Position numbers and translations under genes: made by a program. From Mansonella perstans (Eukaryota > Nematoda > Chromadorea > Rhabditida > Onchocercidae), in the NCBI GenBank assembly GCA_037074765.1, contig JBAMDO010000575.1:806001-870000 (forward strand): DNA of 64,000 nt, written 5' to 3'. This document shows positions 45,906 to 57,800 of the stretch, piece after piece. The notes beneath the pieces were generated by a model, which saw only the letters and a program-made list of their open reading frames with translations, was not told the DNA's origin and did no database searches. The first letter of the stretch is position 1. The number at the start of each line of letters is the position of its first letter.

Positions 45906-47230
45906 TCACAATCTCATCAGTATTGAGCAGTAATATCGTCGGTAAATGAGAAAATAAGTAATGGTGCATGCTGTTAACCATAGTGTCCAATAAATTGTCC
46001 ATCGACAATAGTACCATGTTTTGGATGGTTCTTCTTCGAAATCAAATATAATACTTGGCATTTGTGTTGGCTGAATTAAGACTTAGCTTATGAAGAATAA
46101 AATCGAGTAAAATGTATGCTCGGTTGCATGCTCAATTACATAATCACTATATTGAATTTAAATTCAAAAAATTCAGTAAATTTGAAAGCAGTACTTCAGA
46201 TCTTTCAGACTCTTCCATTTTGCTCTGCAATTGTTCTGGCGTAAACTGCAATTACATATTAATAGAACAAGCAACAGTACCTAGATTTATTTCAACAATT
46301 TTCAAGTTATTTTTCCCTTATTAAGGAAGATTAGTTATTGTTTCCAAATGCAGCAATATGATAATTCAGGTGCAGAAAAACAACAATAATCCGAAATACT
46401 AACAAAATTTCCGTAAAACAAATAATTAGTATTTTGGAAGATTTCCGGGATAGAAAATATTACAAAAAGAAACTGAGAAGGATTTCATTTCCATCGCATT
46501 TGAAAACTCACCACATAGCGCTTACGATGTGGAATGCCGGTGTCATACCGATATGGAGTGTCGCCATCATATCTGAAATATATGCCAAGCAATATTTCAA
46601 AAAAATGAACCATTAATGAAAAATTAATTCTTGCTTTATCATCAGTTTATATAAAAATGAACCTCATTTTTCGTCTATTCCGATTCTTGCTGACTGCACT
46701 TGAAGACGGTAACTTATGACCGGACTGGAAGTTTAGATATGAAATTTTTGGCTCTACTTTTTCAAACTTTCTCAAAACAAACAAAATTAGAGACATAAAA
46801 AAGAACGGCGTCTGGAATAAAGATAGAAAATAGGAGGATAGGAAATTGGGATGATCTGTAATGAATTATGATGAACAGAAATATTAAAAAAACACCTGTT
46901 CATCATATCCATCGTATTCATCATATGCATTTTGCTGTACAAATATTTTTTTTGGTTGTTTTCTCTAAAAAATACTTTCTTTAATTGCTCAAATACAGAT
47001 CAAAATTTAAAAAGTTTTGATTGAAGTTTGCAACAAATATAAATTTCATTCCTTCCTCCTACTATTCGACCATTTACCGTATTAAAGTGCTTTAAAATGA
47101 ATCCGAAAAATATGTTGTATTCAATTACAACAAAAATCTGAAAAATGTGATTTTAATAGAAACTAAACAGCATGAACATATTAATTTGCAAGCGTAAACA
47201 TACATGACGAATTCTATATGGATCCGCCAT
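45906..47230 (-). CDS. Small single-pass membrane protein, fullest copy
   Basis: Minus-strand exons 47204-47230, 46896-46934, 46663-46724, 46512-46572 and 45906-46070 join in phase (0, 0, 2, 0) to 117 residues. The N-terminal half is hydrophilic (starts MADPYRIRHQNAYDEYDGYDE, then basic NRNRRKMR, YDTGIPHRKRYV). The C-terminal exon has PSIIFDFEEEPSKTWYYCRW followed by a membrane segment of about 20 residues, then YRRYYC and a short tail. No signal peptide is seen, so the hydrophilic end is probably cytosolic. A further possible exon lies in the last intron: after TGTAATTGCAG (about 46240) a frame begins FTPEQLQSKMEESERSE. It could be an alternative end or an internal exon. A tandem relative sits at 49042-49615. 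I do not recognise the family. Confidence 0.65.
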
Positions 47231-48280
47231 TTTGCAAAATCACGTTTCCAGTCGAAAAACAGCCACTCAGAATCCGGATAATTTTTGGTAGTGGATGCTA
47301 TTGACAAATTTTTTCATTTTATCAGTTCAGGAATTATATCACCAAGGAATGTGTGAGGATGTTTGTAACACCTAAGAAAATGTAACTTGTAGTGTCAGTA
47401 GCAAATTAGATTTGAGTAGCGGTTGTTCTACAGTTAGTAATGTTCATGATTTGAGACTGTGTCATGATATTTTTACAGTTCTTTCTCTTTCTTTCTAAAA
47501 TTCATTCAACATTTCAAGAGACATTTAAAGTGTTGAAATATTTGTCCAAATTAAAACATTTATTAGTCTGAAATTTGAAAAAAGAAAAAAAATGACAGTA
47601 ATCTTTTATCCAGATGTTTTTAGCAATTAATAACAATGAATACATAATTTATTTCAAATTTTGCAACTTTTTTAATTTTTCTTTTTTTTTTAAATTTATT
47701 GTGCTGAAACGCTTTCAATCTGATAATGAAATGAATCATTTACTGTTCCTTCACTCCGTCATTTCTTTATTGTTATTATTTCACCAATATTTCTTTCATT
47801 TTATAATTTTGGATTTAATTGTCCATCAAAATAAGCTGCTCAAAAATGAGAAAAAGACAAAAAATAAATCCTTAAATCCTTAACTGTTAAAAATGATTGT
47901 CATTTTTCCCTTCTTAAACATTCCATTGTAATTTCATCTCCTCATAAATTTCATTTCAGTTTATACGAAACAAAAAAACATATTTTTTCTCTCTCTTTCT
48001 CTCTCTTTCTCTTTCTCTTTCAAGTTTTGTTTTGTTTTTTTTTTTTCGCAATAACTAAAAAGAAAAAAAAATTACTGTTAAATATAATTGCCAGCTTCAA
48101 AATGAGCTTTACTGAGAATAAATAGAAGAGAGCTCATTTACATTGCAAATCTTAAAGTTTCTTTTTTTAAACTTTATTGATTGATTTATCGAATTGTGAT
48201 TTAGGATCAAGGGCTGTGGCTCTACTGCTCTTCACTTTTTGTGATCCATCTCTTTTTTAGGTCAAAGCTCAATAACTCGT
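47231..48280. other. Intergenic DNA with start of the second repeat unit
   Basis: No gene is supported. A TC-rich tract occurs at about 47988-48022. From about 48090 (GCTTCAAAATGAGCTTTACT) to 48280 the sequence is a diverged copy of 49850-50040 (GCTTCAACATGAGCTTTAAT), sharing AAATAGA...GAGAGCTCATTTA and TTTTGTGATCCATCTCTTTT. Confidence 0.6.
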
Positions 48281-48745
48281 ATATTTGTACATTCTAGCAT
48301 TATTATACAAATGCATGTAGCTTGTAAATATTCAAATAAGTTTTGTATAAGCAAACTGTGATATAAGGCTAACAGTTTAATATGTGTAATGCACTGCTTC
48401 AATACAACAACCGAAAAAAGGCTCCTTTAAACTGTCATTCTCATAAAGAGATAATTGTTGAATTAAATGAAAATTTTCATCCTATATACAACACTGTGTT
48501 CGCAGACAACATAAATTACTGTCAGGAAGTGTGACAGGTATGACAGAATTATATTTCCTTTATACAATCTCCTATATTGTTCATTTAGAAACTTTGATGA
48601 GAAAAAATGAAAAAATTTGTTCAAGAATAATTCGTCAATTGAAATGTTCAAAATATTCAATCTTTATGAATGTTTTATTTGATCTTTTTAAGCCTCTTTC
48701 ATATTCACAATTTCTGAAATAATGTTGAAGATTCATTTGTGAGTA
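48281..48745. repeat. Conserved block, copy 2 of 3
   Basis: Same block as at 45400-45860, about nine tenths similar by eye, including ATATAAGGCTAACAGTTTAA and CCTATATACAACACTGT. It lies 3' of the second membrane-protein gene. Confidence 0.85.
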
Positions 48746-49041
48746 TGGAACAAAACTTCGCGATGAAAGAGTGAAGAGCTTTTGAAAGTAATTCATTCCT
48801 CATTAGCGCTCACTTGTGTCGATCCCTGTAACAATTTCCGGATTCAGATCATACAATTATTGATGAAAATATTGGAAAATTACAAAAAAAAAAAAAAAAA
48901 AAAAATAACCTCCAAAAGATGTGATTTTTTTTGTAAGTGATTCGATTCAATTTAATGTTCTGAGAATATTTTGTGAATAAATCAGTTCAGTTAAAAAATA
49001 TAAAAAGAATTGGTAAAATGAAGAAAGTAAGAAATAAAAAA

Positions 49042-49615
49042 TCACAATGCCATGAGCACTGGACAGTAATATCGTCGGTAAATGATAAGATAAGTAAGGA
49101 TACAGAATATTAACCATAGTGTCCAATAAATTGTCCAACGACAATAGTACCATGTTTTGGATGGTTCTTCTTCGAAATCAAATATAATACTAGGTATCTG
49201 TAGTAGTTGAATTGTGATTTGTCTGATAAAGTGTACGTCTTACATGAATAGTTCTCAATATCTTATGCATAACAATAGCCTTATGCCTTCTAGTAAATTA
49301 TAATGATCGGAAACATCAGAAAAATACCTTTTTCGCTCCTGCAAATCTTTGATTTTGCTGTATGCGTATTGTTTTTGGTCGCTTTTTCTATAAAGCACTT
49401 TTTTGTTTGCTCAAAAAAATAAATGTTGAAATTTAAAAATTTTTGACTGAAATTGCAATAACGATGAATTTTCAATCTTTCCTCTACCCAATGATCATTC
49501 AACAATCTGAACTTAACGAATCTGGATAGTATGTTTTTCATCAAAAGCCAAACAATATGAACGTATGAAATTACTAAATAATACATACATAACGAATCCT
49601 GATTGGCTCGACCAT
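49042..49615 (-). CDS. Small single-pass membrane protein, shortened paralogue
   Basis: Minus-strand exons 49589-49615, 49328-49357 and 49042-49197 join in phase 0 to 70 residues. Exon 1 (MVEPIRIRY) parallels MADPYRIRH of the fuller copy, exon 2 begins QN in both, and the last exon repeats PSIIFDFEEEPSKTWYYCRW, TIYWTLWL and YRRYYC. The two middle exons of the fuller copy are missing. The acceptor used by the last exon there (TTCAG) is TTCAA here, and a nearby CTACTACAG can serve instead. The membrane segment has replacements (TACTITYFL against IFCILTYLI). It may be a working short form or a copy in decay. Confidence 0.5.
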
Positions 49616-50039
49616 TTCTAGTAGAATCGTAATTTTAGGTCGAACAACCGCTTACCATAAAGTTACGTTCTAGCAGTAGAAACTAACGAAAGATTATTCT
49701 CTTTCTATCAACTCAGGAATAAGCCTGCTGATGTTATATTCAGCTTCTTGTTGCTTCCTTACTCAATTTATCATTTTTCAAGTAAAGCCTTATTTATTTT
49801 TTTTAATTACTGTTAAATAGAAGTGCTTAATTTTTTTGTTTTTCCCGCTTCAACATGAGCTTTAATATGAACAAATAGATGAGAGCTCATTTATATTTTA
49901 ATTCAAAAATTTTTACCGAACTGACTTATCGAATTATGATTTAGGATGAAGGACTGGGTTCTACTGTTGCTTCACTTTTTGTTCTATCGTTGCTTCATTT
50001 TTTGTGATCCATCTCTTTTTTAGGTCGGAGCTCAATAAC

Positions 50040-50440
50040 TCGTACTCAATAAATCTGTACATTCTAGCATTATTATGCAAATGCATGAGCTCGTAAAGAT
50101 TCAAATAAATTTTTAGATAAGTGCTTAATGCGTAAATTGTGGTATAAGACTAATAGTTTAATATGTGTGATGCACTGCTTCAATATAACAACCAAAAAAA
50201 AGCTTCTTTAAACTGTGGTTCCCATAAAGAGAAAAATGTTGAATTAAATAAAAATTTTCATCCTATATACAACATTGTATTTGCAGGCAACATAAATTAC
50301 TGTCAGCAAGTGTGACAGATGTGACAGAATTATATTTTCTTCATACAATCTCCTGTATTGTTCATTTCGAATCATTGATGAGAAAAAATGAAAAAATTTG
50401 CTTAGAATAATCCGTCAATTGAAATGTTCAAAATATTAGT
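50040..50440. repeat. Conserved block, copy 3 of 3
   Basis: Third copy of the block at 45400-45860. It carries a small deletion near 50402 (TTTGCTTAGAATAATCC) that breaks the frame open in the other copies, and it is joined directly to a piece of the gene's second exon. Confidence 0.85.
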
Positions 50441-50580
50441 AGTAAATTATAATGATTGAAAACATCAGAAAAATACCTTTTTCTCTCCTGTATATCTTTG
50501 ATTTTGCTGTATGCATATTCTTTTTGGTCGCTTTTTTTTATAAAGCACCTTTTCAGTTTGTTTGCTCAAGAAAATAAATA
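50438..50580 (-). pseudogene. Relic of the membrane-protein gene, exon 2 only
   Basis: This segment matches about 49290-49430. On the minus strand it keeps an acceptor TATGCATACAG, ten codons QNQRYTGEKK and the GTATTT donor. The last exon with the membrane segment, and exon 1, are absent. A deletion has therefore fused the downstream block to intron sequence. Confidence 0.7.
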
Positions 50581-50919
50581 TTGGAATTTAATAAAACAAT
50601 TAAAATGAAACAATTAAAATGATTATTTAACAAACTAAACATAAAAGCAAGCAGTATGTTAAAAAAAATACAAAGTATAGTCAGAAGAAAGACATGCAAT
50701 AAGTGAATCATATAAAATCATGCAACTAAATGCAAGTAGCTCAAGAAAAAAGCTTGAATTAGTTAATGAGGATTCCCTCATCATTAACCTCGGCAATTAA
50801 TGCACTAAATCTCTTGCACTTCGCAGCAAATTAATTCATTCTTCTCAATCAAGTTGTAGATTTAAAAAAAAAAATGAAAGGAAGGGTTGACTTTCAAGAG
50901 TTGTCGTCAGTTGCTTGGA

Positions 50920-51181
50920 AGCTTAAGTAACTCATTGTATCTTGTAAAGCTAATCGAAGTAATATTTCCTCCAATAACTGCAAGGCATTGTGCTATTCAA
51001 GAACTGAGCTATTTTTTTTCCATTTCATTCATAATGTAATCGCCTAATTTTCATTATTATAGCACATGCATCATGTCTGAACTACAAAATAGCTCAATTC
51101 TTGAATATCTAAATGCCTTGCAGTTGTTGGAGGAAACCTTACTTCGATCAGTTTTACAGGATGCAATGAATTACCTAAGCC
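50920..51181. repeat. Inverted duplication of about 95 bases
   Basis: The arm 50920-51013 read in reverse (AAAATAGCTCAGTTCTTGAA, then CAATGCCTTGCAGTTATTGG and AGGAAATATTACTTCG) matches the arm 51086-51181 (AAAATAGCTCAATTCTTGAA onward), about 85% by eye, around a 72-base centre. The right arm lies in a 58-codon ATG frame (from 51074) that is broken in the left arm, so I read it as a foldback element or non-coding duplication rather than an exon. Confidence 0.8.
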
Positions 51182-51887
51182 TTTTCAAGTTTGAACGCTC
51201 GCTTTTAACTCGCCTTGGAGGAGACGGAAAGGAGGTTGGAGGAGTTTAAAGGGCAAAATGTACAAATAGAAGATGAACCGATAGTACCTCAAGCGTCGAA
51301 ATTCAACGAAGAAGTGAGCAAAGTCAATTTCTTATTTTGGTTGCTTCTTTTTTTTTTTTTTTTTTTTTTGATGAATACCTTTCCTGGAATTGCAGGAAAT
51401 GCTATGAAACAGTGTTCAGGAATGCAATTATATGTGAAGTTCGTACTTTATTAATTATCGACTTCTTGAAACGATTGATTGGTTGCTGTTGAAATAGAAG
51501 AATGTAAACGCACAAAAAATTGTTTTACATTCTATATATCTTCTCAGCTGTTTGAGTTAAAGCGATGAGTGTTGGAAGGGATCGAAGTCAACAAGTTATT
51601 TATTCACATTGCCATTCAACAGGTGCTGATTGGGAAAATCGGCTGCAAGTTATAATCCCTAGAACTCATCAAGAGAATCCGGTTATCCGCGGAATAATCC
51701 TGCATTCAGTTATCCACGTAGTACCGTAATTTTACTCAATATGTTCGACTATCCACGTGTTTGTTTTATGCGCTGAAATGTTTTTTTATTTTTTAATTTA
51801 ATTTAATTTTTTTTATCAGGAATATATTGCAATGAAAAATCTTGCTGGAGAGGTGTAATTTTCCAAGAAGAACTTTTTCAGGACCAA
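51182..51887. other. 5' flank of the phosphorylase kinase beta gene
   Basis: No gene is supported. A Glu-rich frame (LEETERRLEEFKGQ to KFNEE, about 51215-51313) ends at a GTGAGC and would be in phase with the next exon, but has no ATG and a close upstream stop. A 54-codon ATG frame at 51565-51729 (MSVGRDRSQQVIYSHCHSTG...) includes GTTATCCGCGGAATAATCC and GTTATCCACG. These resemble terminal motifs of pogo/Tigger-type transposons, a weak resemblance only. Confidence 0.35.
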
Positions 51888-54800
51888 ATGTCTGATCAAA
51901 AAAGACAAATTCGAAAACGTCGCAATGCCAATACAGATTTGAGACGTTTAACGCAAGCTTATCTCACATCAATTACTCAGTTCCAGTCATTGGTCGATCG
52001 TACTGCATACGACAAACTGGATAGTGTTTATTGCTTGGGTCAGTTTATCATAGATGATAAATTTCAAAAAATTTTCTTTTTTCTTATAACGTTCCTGAAA
52101 CCGGATGGAGATTGCGTGAGAACTCAGGAAAAAATATGCTGATATTTGATATATTTTCTGAATATTTTGATCAGAAAAAATTTGGGCAATAATAATTGAA
52201 CTTTTATTTTTTGACAATGCTTTCCACATTTTTCTGTTCCAGTACAAAAGCTTATATTGAAACAGCAAAGTGTAACTAGTGGATTATTTCCACGATATTC
52301 AAAAAACTGCGAAATTGGCTTTGTCAAGGACAGCATCTATTGTGCCTTGGCATGTTGGACTTGTTCCATTGCTTACAGGCAAATTTCTTTTCTTCCTTCA
52401 TTAATGATCACTTAAAATGATCAAATTATCCAATTTAATAATTACTTAGGATGACCAAATTATCAAATTTAATAATCACTTAGAATGACCAAATTGTCAA
52501 ATTTAATGATCACTTAGAATGACTTAAATTATCAAATATAGAAAGTAAGAAAACGATACTGGATTGTTTTACAGACGATTGGACGATGATCAAGGACGAC
52601 AAACGGAACTGAAGCAATCGGCAGTAAAAGCGATGCGTGGGATTATGTTTTGCTGGATGCAACAGCTTGATAATGTATGTCATAGATTGAAATTATTGCC
52701 AAAACATTCGAAACATTTGAACTAATAATTTTGGAAAGAGTGATTTCGGTTAGATGAAAGTGTCATAGTTTGAATTATTTCCAAAGGTTCATTTACATTT
52801 CTGAACAGTAGAGTTTTACTGTTTGCGTCAATGCAATGTGTAAAAACATTTATCTGGAATGGCTGAATGAAATGGAAATTGCTTTGTGAAAATTAAAATT
52901 ACTGAGATTTCAGAAATTTCTAGAAGATTTTAATTTCCATTTTGCGGTTCAATCAGTATTCTGATCTTTTACTGTTTTTCAGCTCAATCATTTCAAAGAA
53001 AATGTTTCACCAGAATTCTCTTTACATGCATGCTTTGATTTGCACACAGGCATGGTTCTTTCACCGAATGGAAAAGTACGTTCGGACATATTTTATCTGA
53101 ATATTTGAAAGAGAAATTCTTGACCTGAAATTGAAATGCATTGTGCAATAGCAAAAATCGGCTTTTCAAAACATTTGATGCTTAATTTCTTTCGCTAAAT
53201 TTCTTTCATCTTTTCTTTGTTTGAAATATGAATGTTCTAAATTCCAGAAATATGGACACTTGCAAATGGATCTAATTGCTTTGTATCTCTTGGCTTTGGT
53301 TCAAATGACTGCAGCTAATATTCAGGTATCTTTGCTTATGTATCACTGTGTCTGGAATCCACTGTTTTAAGTATACTCATCAATCAGGTCAAAAAAAAAA
53401 ATCAACTTCAAACTGTCAAAATATCGTATAACTTGACAGTTTTTCTGAAATTTTTCTTTTTTCATGGAATCTTGTTTTACTGTCGTAGTTACAGTTTTCT
53501 AGGAATGTCATACTTAATTATGCTACTATTGTACAATAAATTTCTCAGTTGAGAACTTTTAACAGGTAATTTACACACATGATGAAGTCTGCTTTATCCA
53601 GAATCTTGTTTTCTATATCGAGCGGACTTATCGTACACCAGACTACGGTATGTGGGGAACGGGATCCCGGTACAATGTTGGTGAATGTGAAATTCATGCT
53701 AGTAGTCTTGGAATGGTCAAGGTTGGCATTTGATTTTCATTTTACATTCAGCCCTAGTAAATAAGATGAAGAAGATTGTTGTTAGCGATTATTATCAAAA
53801 ATTTCACGCAGTACATTTTTGGATTTTAAGTTTCTTAAATTTCATTTGGTACATAATATTTACAAAGATAGAGCGATCTTTCACTGAATTCCATTTTAAT
53901 GTCGTAGTTACAGTTTTCCAGGATTGTCATAATTTTAGATTTCATGAGGACGCTAAATCTATATTGTTTAACCTATGTAATGAAATATATTCCTTGCAGG
54001 CTGCATTGGAAGCAATAAATGGTTTTAATCTTTACGGAACATCTGGAAATAGTTCATCAGTAATATATGTTGATATTGACTGGCATAACAGAAATCGTAC
54101 TACATTTGAAACAATTTTGCCTAGGGAAAGCAATTCGAAGGTAGGTGGTGGTCGTTGGGATTTTAGAGTTAAGATTTCTCGAACATTTTAAAAATGATTT
54201 AAAATTGTTTACAGAATACTGATGCTGCATTACTACTATCAATAGGATGGCCAGCTTTTGCAACACATGATTCGGAACTGTATAAAAAAACATTTAACAA
54301 ATGTATCCGACATCTGGAGGGGCGATATGGATTGAAAAGGTAGCTTAAAACGTATGGTGTATTTCAACATGCTATAAACCTGATGAAACTTTTTTCTGTT
54401 GATTAAGGCATCTTGCTTTTGCTTGTGGAAAATGAGTTTTTTTGTACTCCAGATTTCTACGGGATGGCTATCACACTGAACTTGAAGATGCTTCAAGAGA
54501 CTATTATGAGGAGCATGAAACATCGCGTTTTCAGAATATTGAAAGCCAATTTCCAGTTTTTTTCACCTATATTGCAATTACGGGTATTTTTTTGGAATTG
54601 ATATTCATGTTTTAAGTCTTAAGCTTGTTTCAAATGATCTTATCTCAATATTATTCACCTATTTTTCAGCTCACTTTCGTGGAGAACAAAATTTATCTCA
54701 AACTTACTGGCAAAGAACCAATAGCATGCTTGTTTCGAGCGAGAAATGTTAGCTTTTTTACTAATGTTAATTTTGTTACTAATGTTAATAAGTTTTAATA

Positions 54801-57800
54801 ATTCTTAATAAAACAAATCTAATGCTTACTATAGTGTAGTGTAATGAAGTACTGATGCGTGATTCGTTCTGTATGATTCGTTTCATGAAAGAAAATGATG
54901 CAATATGATATGTGTGATTTTCAGATGACTATTTCGATGTAAAATACATATTTAAAAATATTAAAACTTTTTCAGCTTTGGTAATGCCGGAATGTTACAT
55001 TATTAGGAAAGAACATATGGATGCCGAAAGGATGGAACCGAATTCTCAAGAATTTTATCCAGCCAACCCACTCAAATTTGGTCATCATCTTTGGTCCAAT
55101 GCTGTTTACTTGATAGCATTACTTCTAAGTAAGGTTGTTTTTCTACTTTTCTTTTGAGAATTTTATTGCAATTATGGTCTTACGATTTCATAAAAATCAG
55201 TGATGGTCTTTTGAAGTCTTCAGTCATTACATAATGGAGTGCAGAATCGTTTCACAAATTGTCGAAAAGCCAAAAATAAGTTAAAATATAGTCAGCACAT
55301 TAGCGGTGTCATCAATATACTTGACTGATTTCTCAAATATTGAGTGTTTGTAATGCAGGTGGTAGACTATAACTGAAATCAAATAACGTTATGGTATGAT
55401 AGGTATTGCTGAAAAATTAGATGACCGTTACTGGTGAAAACTCTCTAATAACGAATGCACTGCACTGAAGACTTAAGCTTTCTTAGCAAAGCACAAACGA
55501 ATTCTAATAAGGCAGCGGTATAATGCAAAATGCTAGAATCTGTCTCAGTCCAATTTGATAATTTGTATATTGGTCAAAAAAAAGCTTTAGTTCAAATTAA
55601 TGGTTAAAACAGTTGTAAATGAATTTTCTAGAAGATGAATATGTTCATTTAACGGACATTGATCCGATTTGTCGACATCGTCCAGCCAGTCAACGGCCAA
55701 AATATCAAAATCGTTATTCCACATTTCAGGTTAACATTACAAAAATTTTTTTGCCATACGATAGTAAGAATAAATTGGAAGAGAGAAGAAATTTATCTAT
55801 CTTAAATTGGTAATATTCTGTTTAGCGTGATATGGAGCAAACAGAAGGAAAAGTATGTTTATTTTTAATAGTAGATGCCTGCGTTTATGCTTTCTTTACT
55901 GAATTTGATTTTCACGAAAGAAACGATTGGAGAAGGGCTTACAAGGCTTTACTTTCTTGTAAGCAAAGGAAGGAAAAAAATTTTTTCTTTTTTTCTGCTT
56001 CATATTAGGCTTCTTTTTTATTTAACATAAAATAAATATAAAGTGAAATGCTGAATTAACGAGCGATTTTGAAGTTTCGTTTGTTCCGTTTCTTTATGTT
56101 GTTCATTTACCATTAAATAATCAGTGGTCTAATTTCTGTTCGCGTTTCGATACAATTATACATTTGCCATCTTACATAAATTTAGAGACTTAAAAAATGA
56201 AATATGTTGGGTCATTTATTGCACTCAGATATTTTTCTCTTTGGTATAAATGATTTAGGCCATTAATCATAAAAAAAACATATGTAGGTTCCTTCCTCAC
56301 AACATAAAACTTAAAAATTCCAAATTCCTTTTTTCGTGATTTGCATGATATTTTTTTTTTAAAATATAGGTTAATAGGAACCTTCTTAAGTGCATGTTAT
56401 ATTTCGCTTCCACTAACGGAGTTATTACGTACCTTGTTGGATTCCTATCGTGAAATCCATATTTCGATTGGATAGTGGAAGTAAGGTAAGTCATGATGAA
56501 GATGATGCGGTATCTCGATTGTTTGTAAACGCTGTCAGCTGTTAAATTTCTCATCGTTTGTTTTATTTATCGATTTGAGTTTGTAGACTTTTCAGTTGTC
56601 AACATTGTCGCGACATGCTTATTTTCTTGTTAATAACTGACCAGTTTGTATTCGAGTCTTGATAATTTTAATTTCTGCAGCTGTTGGCTTAGAAAAGTTT
56701 TTCTTTTGCTTCATTGCTTCTAATATTAACTAGAGAAAATCTTTTGCACAATATCCTTCAGAGTAATATGGCAGGCGATCCTGTAGTTCAAGTTGTTCTC
56801 ATCACTGAGTCAAGTCCTTTGCAAATGATGCTTTCAACATATGGGATTGATACTCAAACTCCGCATGATCTTGAACCGGTAAAAATTTGGCCGAGTTGGA
56901 GAATGGTGAAGGTATATTTGTTATTGAAAACTGATTATTGCATTATAAAGTAATGTTTGACTGAATAAATCTGGAAAAAAAAGTTCGCCGATTTTATATT
57001 TCGGGGATTTTGTACAAAAAGGTATTGCTCATTCAGACGTTTACTGTCCAAGTTTTCCAGGTTTTTGAATCCTTGGGAAAGAATGAAAAAATGGGTTTGA
57101 GTGGTAGACCAAGTCGGCCATTTGGTCCTCTTAATACGAGCAAAATTTTCAAACGTTTTGGTGATACTGTTCTCTGCTATCCATTATTATTCGAAGTAAA
57201 AGATTTTTACATCAATGCAGATCCGGCTGTATTAATTAACGAAATTAAGGTATCATTATATTCTAATTTTTTTTAAATAAGTGCATAGCAATGAAATAAT
57301 GGTGAGATGTGACATTTCCGTTGTTAGAATGAACCATGTAATCGTTTAGTGGAAATTTTTTGCCTTGTACAAGCTTCTTAAAATCAGGGATAATATCTTA
57401 TTAAATTCACTGTTAATTAAGCATTCGATGATTCGTGTTTATATTGATTATCTTGCTTTAGCTGATCAATATATGACAGTATCATGCTGATTTCATTGAA
57501 AATTCTGGCGACTAAAATTCTGTCTTGCTTTTATTGTACCCAGCTTTTGTCCGATTGTACAAATCGCATTTTGTAGCATTTAGCCTTATTATACAAATTT
57601 GAATTCAGAAAGAGTTCGTTCAAATTTGTGACAAATGCTTAATTCTCTTTAGTTTTTATATACAACTGCAGTTAACTTTGGAGTTTATATCGAAAAGATG
57701 GAAACTCACTGGACGTCCAACATTTTGTATGGTTTTACGAGGGGAGATTATGAGTGGTGAATACTTCAGTCATATGTTGGATTTACTAATCTCATTGAAA

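Noticed and set aside
46230..46250. Homeodomain start suggested by RKRYVFTPEQLQ across a splice join
   Set aside because: The following residues lack the homeodomain helices and the WFQNRR motif.
51565..51729. 54-codon frame with Tigger-like TTATCCGCGG motifs
   Set aside because: The resemblance is short and no transposase or paired terminal repeats were found.
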